DNA from: Chitinophaga filiformis
GTDB lineage: Bacteria > Bacteroidota > Bacteroidia > Chitinophagales > Chitinophagaceae
DNA: 64,000 nt
Direction: 5' to 3'
Assembly (NCBI RefSeq): GCF_021646545.1
Contig: NZ_JAKIRP010000003.1
Span: forward strand, 124,001 to 188,000
Of the stretch, positions 63,252 to 64,000 are shown one piece after another (within the stretch, counting starts at the first letter, position 1; each line of letters starts with the position of its first letter). The notes beneath the pieces are model-generated. The model searched no databases. It was not told where the DNA came from and worked only from the letters and a program-made list of their open reading frames with translations. A program made the translations under genes and the position numbers.

Positions 63252-63950
63252 ATGAAGGACAAGTTGCCTTATATCACTTCAACCTATTTTGTCTCCCTGA
63301 TAAAAGCATATCTTCAGGGTCATAAAACAAAGCCCGAAATACTTGCGGAAACTGCCGACCTGCTTCCTCCTTCTGCTCACAACGAAGTCAGCCAGCTGCT
63401 TACGGCTGCTGCGCATCAGATGAATGACGCTTTTTATGCTGATATCGTAGACAGCATTCAACATACTTCCGGTACTGTTCCTACCCGTAAAGGCCTCATC
63501 CATCATCTTGAAGCGCTGCTGAAAGAAGAGATCACTGTACAGGAACTGCTCGACTGGGCCACCTGGTACACCATTGAAGAAGACCAGCTCAGTGCAGGTA
63601 TTATGGATGATTTTGCCGTGGAATATTTCTGCCTCGATTTTCTGCCTGCCTATCACGAAGAACTGACGGAGCAACAGTTTACAAAGGCTTTGCAGCTGTT
63701 TAAACAAGAAGGGCAAAATCCCTTAAAAGAAAAGATCGCATTGACATTGCTGATAGAAAAAGAACAACAACTTTTTCTTTATTTCCTGCGTAGCTTTTTA
63801 GAACAACCGCAGCACATTGAAGCACTGGATTCTTACCTGATGAATAAATTTGGTATGGACCATTTGAGTTTTCCTTACATGGCCGATCTCATGGAGATGA
63901 GCGGACATCCGGAGAGAATGGAAGTGTTGTTGAAGAAGGCGAGGATGTGA
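63252..63950 (+). CDS. Hypothetical all-helical protein (232 aa)
   Basis: Not recognised. A 232-residue, acidic, soluble protein with no signal peptide and no membrane segment. It appears almost wholly alpha-helical, with amphipathic helices such as ISTYFVSLIKAYL-like at 8-22, GLIHHLEALLKEEI (about 79-93) and KEKIALTLLIEKEQQLFLYFLRSFLEQ (as two adjoining helices, about 160-187). The sequence is regular and codon use matches the neighbours, so it is very probably a real gene. It ends 50 bases before the window edge. No neighbour gives a clue to its role. Confidence 0.75.
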   Translation: MKDKLPYITSTYFVSLIKAYLQGHKTKPEILAETADLLPPSAHNEVSQLLTAAAHQMNDAFYADIVDSIQHTSGTVPTRKGLIHHLEALLKEEITVQELLDWATWYTIEEDQLSAGIMDDFAVEYFCLDFLPAYHEELTEQQFTKALQLFKQEGQNPLKEKIALTLLIEKEQQLFLYFLRSFLEQPQHIEALDSYLMNKFGMDHLSFPYMADLMEMSGHPERMEVLLKKARM

Positions 63951-64000
63951 TTTTCTCCTCCTAGCTCACCATCAAACTACACCCTCTCAGCGCCGAATTA

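Noticed and set aside
1..64000. CRISPR arrays, tRNA or rRNA genes, transposases, phage genes
   Set aside because: None of the expected repeat, cloverleaf, transposase or integrase patterns was seen anywhere in the window.

Overview
The window looks like chromosome of a member of the Bacteroidota, most likely Chitinophagaceae and plausibly the genus Chitinophaga. The genus is an inference; the phylum is better supported. Evidence: the perfect Bacteroidota-type -7 promoter element TAnnTTTG in front of several genes, a type IX secretion substrate with a CHU_C (gliding-motility type) C-terminal domain and SprB repeats, an UpxY-type NusG paralogue in a surface-polysaccharide operon, TPR-containing sensor kinases and RICIN-tagged lipoprotein carbohydrate enzymes. 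No tRNA, rRNA, CRISPR array, insertion sequence or phage gene was seen.

Layout. 1-0.7 kb: the edge of a probable siderophore locus (AlcB/IucB-like N-acetyltransferase and the first codons of a downstream gene). 1.1-4.9 kb: an AsmA-family envelope protein divergent from a DUF983 zinc-ribbon membrane protein. 5.3-8.5 kb: a two-gene lipoprotein operon, a GH71/99-like glycosidase and a CE2-like SGNH esterase, each ending in a RICIN lectin domain. 8.6-9.3 kb: an alpha/beta hydrolase. 9.5-14.8 kb: a GAF sigma-54 activator convergent with a sigma-54 response regulator and its TPR lipoprotein histidine kinase. 15.3-17.9 kb: a NarX/NarL-like kinase and regulator pair.

17.9-30.2 kb is a complete nitrate assimilation region. 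A Crp/Fnr regulator with an Fnr-like set of cysteines and the siroheme methyltransferase CobA run leftward. Divergently, nirB, nirD, an outer-membrane porin, a NarK/NasA transporter, a large fused nitrate reductase (molybdopterin domain + FAD/NAD(P)H reductase + [2Fe-2S] domain) and a protein joining a cysteine-less sirohaem-reductase-like fold to a rubredoxin run rightward with very tight spacing. A perfect palindrome ATGAT-N4-ATCAT lies in the divergent intergenic region. The proposed route is: nitrate enters through the porin and NarK, the fused NADH-nitrate reductase makes nitrite, and NirBD makes ammonium using sirohaem whose first step is supplied by CobA. mqo follows with its own promoter and terminator.

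32.0-58.4 kb, all on the minus strand, is a colanic-acid-like exopolysaccharide locus. It starts with wza and wzc, then upxY, GDP-mannose, GDP-fucose and UDP-glucuronate sugar-nucleotide genes, a flippase, pyruvyltransferase, six glycosyltransferases, three acyltransferase-3 membrane proteins, a polymerase, two hexapeptide acetyltransferases, VanZ and the WcaJ initiating transferase. A degenerate histidine kinase lies just beyond it. A LuxR-type response regulator lies directly upstream of wza, and a soluble HisKA kinase with a CheY-like regulator is divergent from it (58.5-60.7 kb). The right end holds a CHU_C secreted protein, a 67-aa basic small protein and a 232-aa protein of unknown function.
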